From Rhizobium sp. 9140 (GTDB lineage: Bacteria > Pseudomonadota > Alphaproteobacteria > Rhizobiales > Rhizobiaceae): a DNA stretch of 64,000 bases. Every line of letters begins with the position of its first letter. Position 1 is the stretch's first letter. Shown here one piece after another: positions 63,093-64,000 of this stretch. The stretch lies in NCBI RefSeq assembly GCF_900067135.1, contig NZ_FJUR01000002.1:434001-498000 (forward strand), read 5' to 3'. The translations under genes and the position numbers were made by a program. The notes under the pieces are model-generated. The model saw nothing but the letters and a program-made list of their open reading frames with translations. It was not told the DNA's origin and did not search any database.

Positions 63093-63231
63093 TATGTCGA
63101 TTGTAGATGGGTTCGGGGGACGCAACATGTTTTACCTTCAGGGAAAAGACGGCTAGATGATCCGCATATCGCTCCCGGCACGTCTCCTCGCTCACGACGA
63201 TACGCTGTCTGCCGAAGAAGAAGGACGCCAC

Positions 63232-64000
63232 GTGCACGATGTGACCCTGTCAGCGCGTGGTCTCGGATGGTCGATCCGGGATGCACGGATCCTGCAGGGT
63301 GTTTCGCTGGCGCTCGGTCAGGGCGACCGGCTGGCGATCGTCGGCCCCAACGGCGCGGGCAAGACGACGCTGCTCCAGCTTCTCTCCGGCATGCTGCAGC
63401 CGACGACGGGCGCGGTTTCGCTGGTCGGGCGGCCGCTTGCCTCCATGACGCCGCAGGAGCGAGCCCGGCTGACGGCGGTGGTCGGACAGTCAGACCAGCC
63501 CGACCACCGCATCCGCGTGCGCGACTATGTCGAACTCGGCCGCATTCCCCACACGCAGCGGGCGACGCGCGCGCAGGAACGACAGCTGGTCGAAGACGCG
63601 CTGGAGCGCACCGGCCTTTCAGCGCTCGCCGCGCGTGCGATGGGGTCGCTCTCCGGCGGAGAACGGCAGAGGGCGCAGATCGCCCGGGCGCTGGCGCAGG
63701 CGCCCCGCATCCTGTTTCTCGACGAGCCGACGAACCATCTCGATCCTCTGGCACGCCGCACGCTGCTGTCTCTGGTCGCGGAACTGGATGTCACGGTCGT
63801 TGCTGTCCTTCACGACCTGCATCTCGTTCCCGATTTCGCGACCCATGTCGTGGTGCTGAAAGACGGACGGCCTGTGGCCAGCGGACCGGTTGCCGCCGCC
63901 CTGTCGAGAAGCGTCGTCCGCGACGTCTTCGGCATCGATCTTCTGCGCCTGCCGCATCCGCATGAAGATCGCGAACTCACGGTCTTCGACATCGCAGCCC
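63232..64000 (+). CDS. FecE/HmuV-type metal or siderophore ABC ATPase, partial
   Basis: ATPase of the iron-siderophore/haem/vitamin B12 import group, cut by the right edge after 256 codons. Walker A is IVGPNGAGKTTLLQLLSG, the Q-loop is in VVGQSDQPDHR, signature LSGGERQRAQIARAL, Walker B ILFLDEPTNHLDPLARR and switch His VLHDLHLVPDF. I start at the GTG at 63232 after AAGGACGCCAC; an in-frame ATG at 63157 would add 25 residues. It would be joined to permease and binding-protein genes further right. The Zur-like site upstream points to metal control. Confidence 0.86.
   Translation, partial: MHDVTLSARGLGWSIRDARILQGVSLALGQGDRLAIVGPNGAGKTTLLQLLSGMLQPTTGAVSLVGRPLASMTPQERARLTAVVGQSDQPDHRIRVRDYVELGRIPHTQRATRAQERQLVEDALERTGLSALAARAMGSLSGGERQRAQIARALAQAPRILFLDEPTNHLDPLARRTLLSLVAELDVTVVAVLHDLHLVPDFATHVVVLKDGRPVASGPVAAALSRSVVRDVFGIDLLRLPHPHEDRELTVFDIAA

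Overview
The window is 64 kb of GC-rich DNA from an alphaproteobacterium, most likely a Rhizobiaceae member (Rhizobium, Agrobacterium, Ensifer or Shinella type). This is inferred from the density of ABC and TRAP uptake systems with paired catabolic enzymes, the IclR, GntR and TetR regulators beside them, and the families present (DUF808, PPK2, TIGR04076, DCC thiol oxidoreductase, quinate-type TRAP operon). It reads as ordinary chromosome or chromid. I see no rRNA, tRNA, CRISPR array, insertion sequence, phage gene or replication origin.

Bases 1-16,400 hold carbohydrate and acid catabolism. A family-1 sugar ABC transporter (binding protein and the start of a permease running off the left edge) faces an IclR regulator. 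Next come a fuconolactonase-like amidohydrolase and a long leftward run: MaoC hydratase, class III CoA-transferase, a binding-protein-like protein with no signal peptide, a ribose-type binding protein, an RbsA-type ATPase split into two overlapping genes, and two RbsC-type permeases. A beta-propeller lactonase is divergent from this run across a perfect inverted repeat. A GntR, TIGR04076, aldo-keto reductase and LivJ-type binding protein operon follows. Together these suggest uptake and stepwise oxidation of a sugar, sugar lactone or branched acid whose identity the sequence does not give.

Bases 16,500-28,900 hold a secretion module. A 2369-residue protein has an N-terminal galactose-oxidase-like domain with its copper and radical residues conserved, five VCBS repeats, three roughly 310-residue repeat modules and an RTX-like C-terminus. 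It converges on a complete type I secretion operon (ABC exporter, HlyD-type adaptor, TolC-type channel), and the two share a perfect terminator hairpin.

Bases 29,000-44,800 hold housekeeping and metabolic genes: DCC, FAD oxidoreductase and DUF3429 genes, a phospholipase D-type enzyme, an esterase, PPK2, DUF808, a J-domain protein, decayed GMC oxidoreductase and aldehyde dehydrogenase genes, glycolate oxidase glcDEF and an MdtG-like efflux pump.

Bases 44,800-54,800 hold a GH3 beta-glucosidase, a hotdog thioesterase next to a thiolase fossil, an alkaline phosphatase upstream of a CPFC-motif periplasmic protein and a LolD/FtsX-type ABC pair whose permease has a histidine-rich loop, an SMC-like ATPase and a TetR regulator.

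Bases 54,800-64,000 hold a TRAP transporter, a shikimate/quinate dehydrogenase and a QuiC/QsuB-type 3-dehydroshikimate dehydratase, forming a quinate/shikimate-to-protocatechuate operon. After these come a PepSY membrane protein, a small Cys/His-rich protein and, divergent across a Zur-like site, the first gene of a FecE/HmuV-type metal or siderophore ABC transporter, cut by the right edge.
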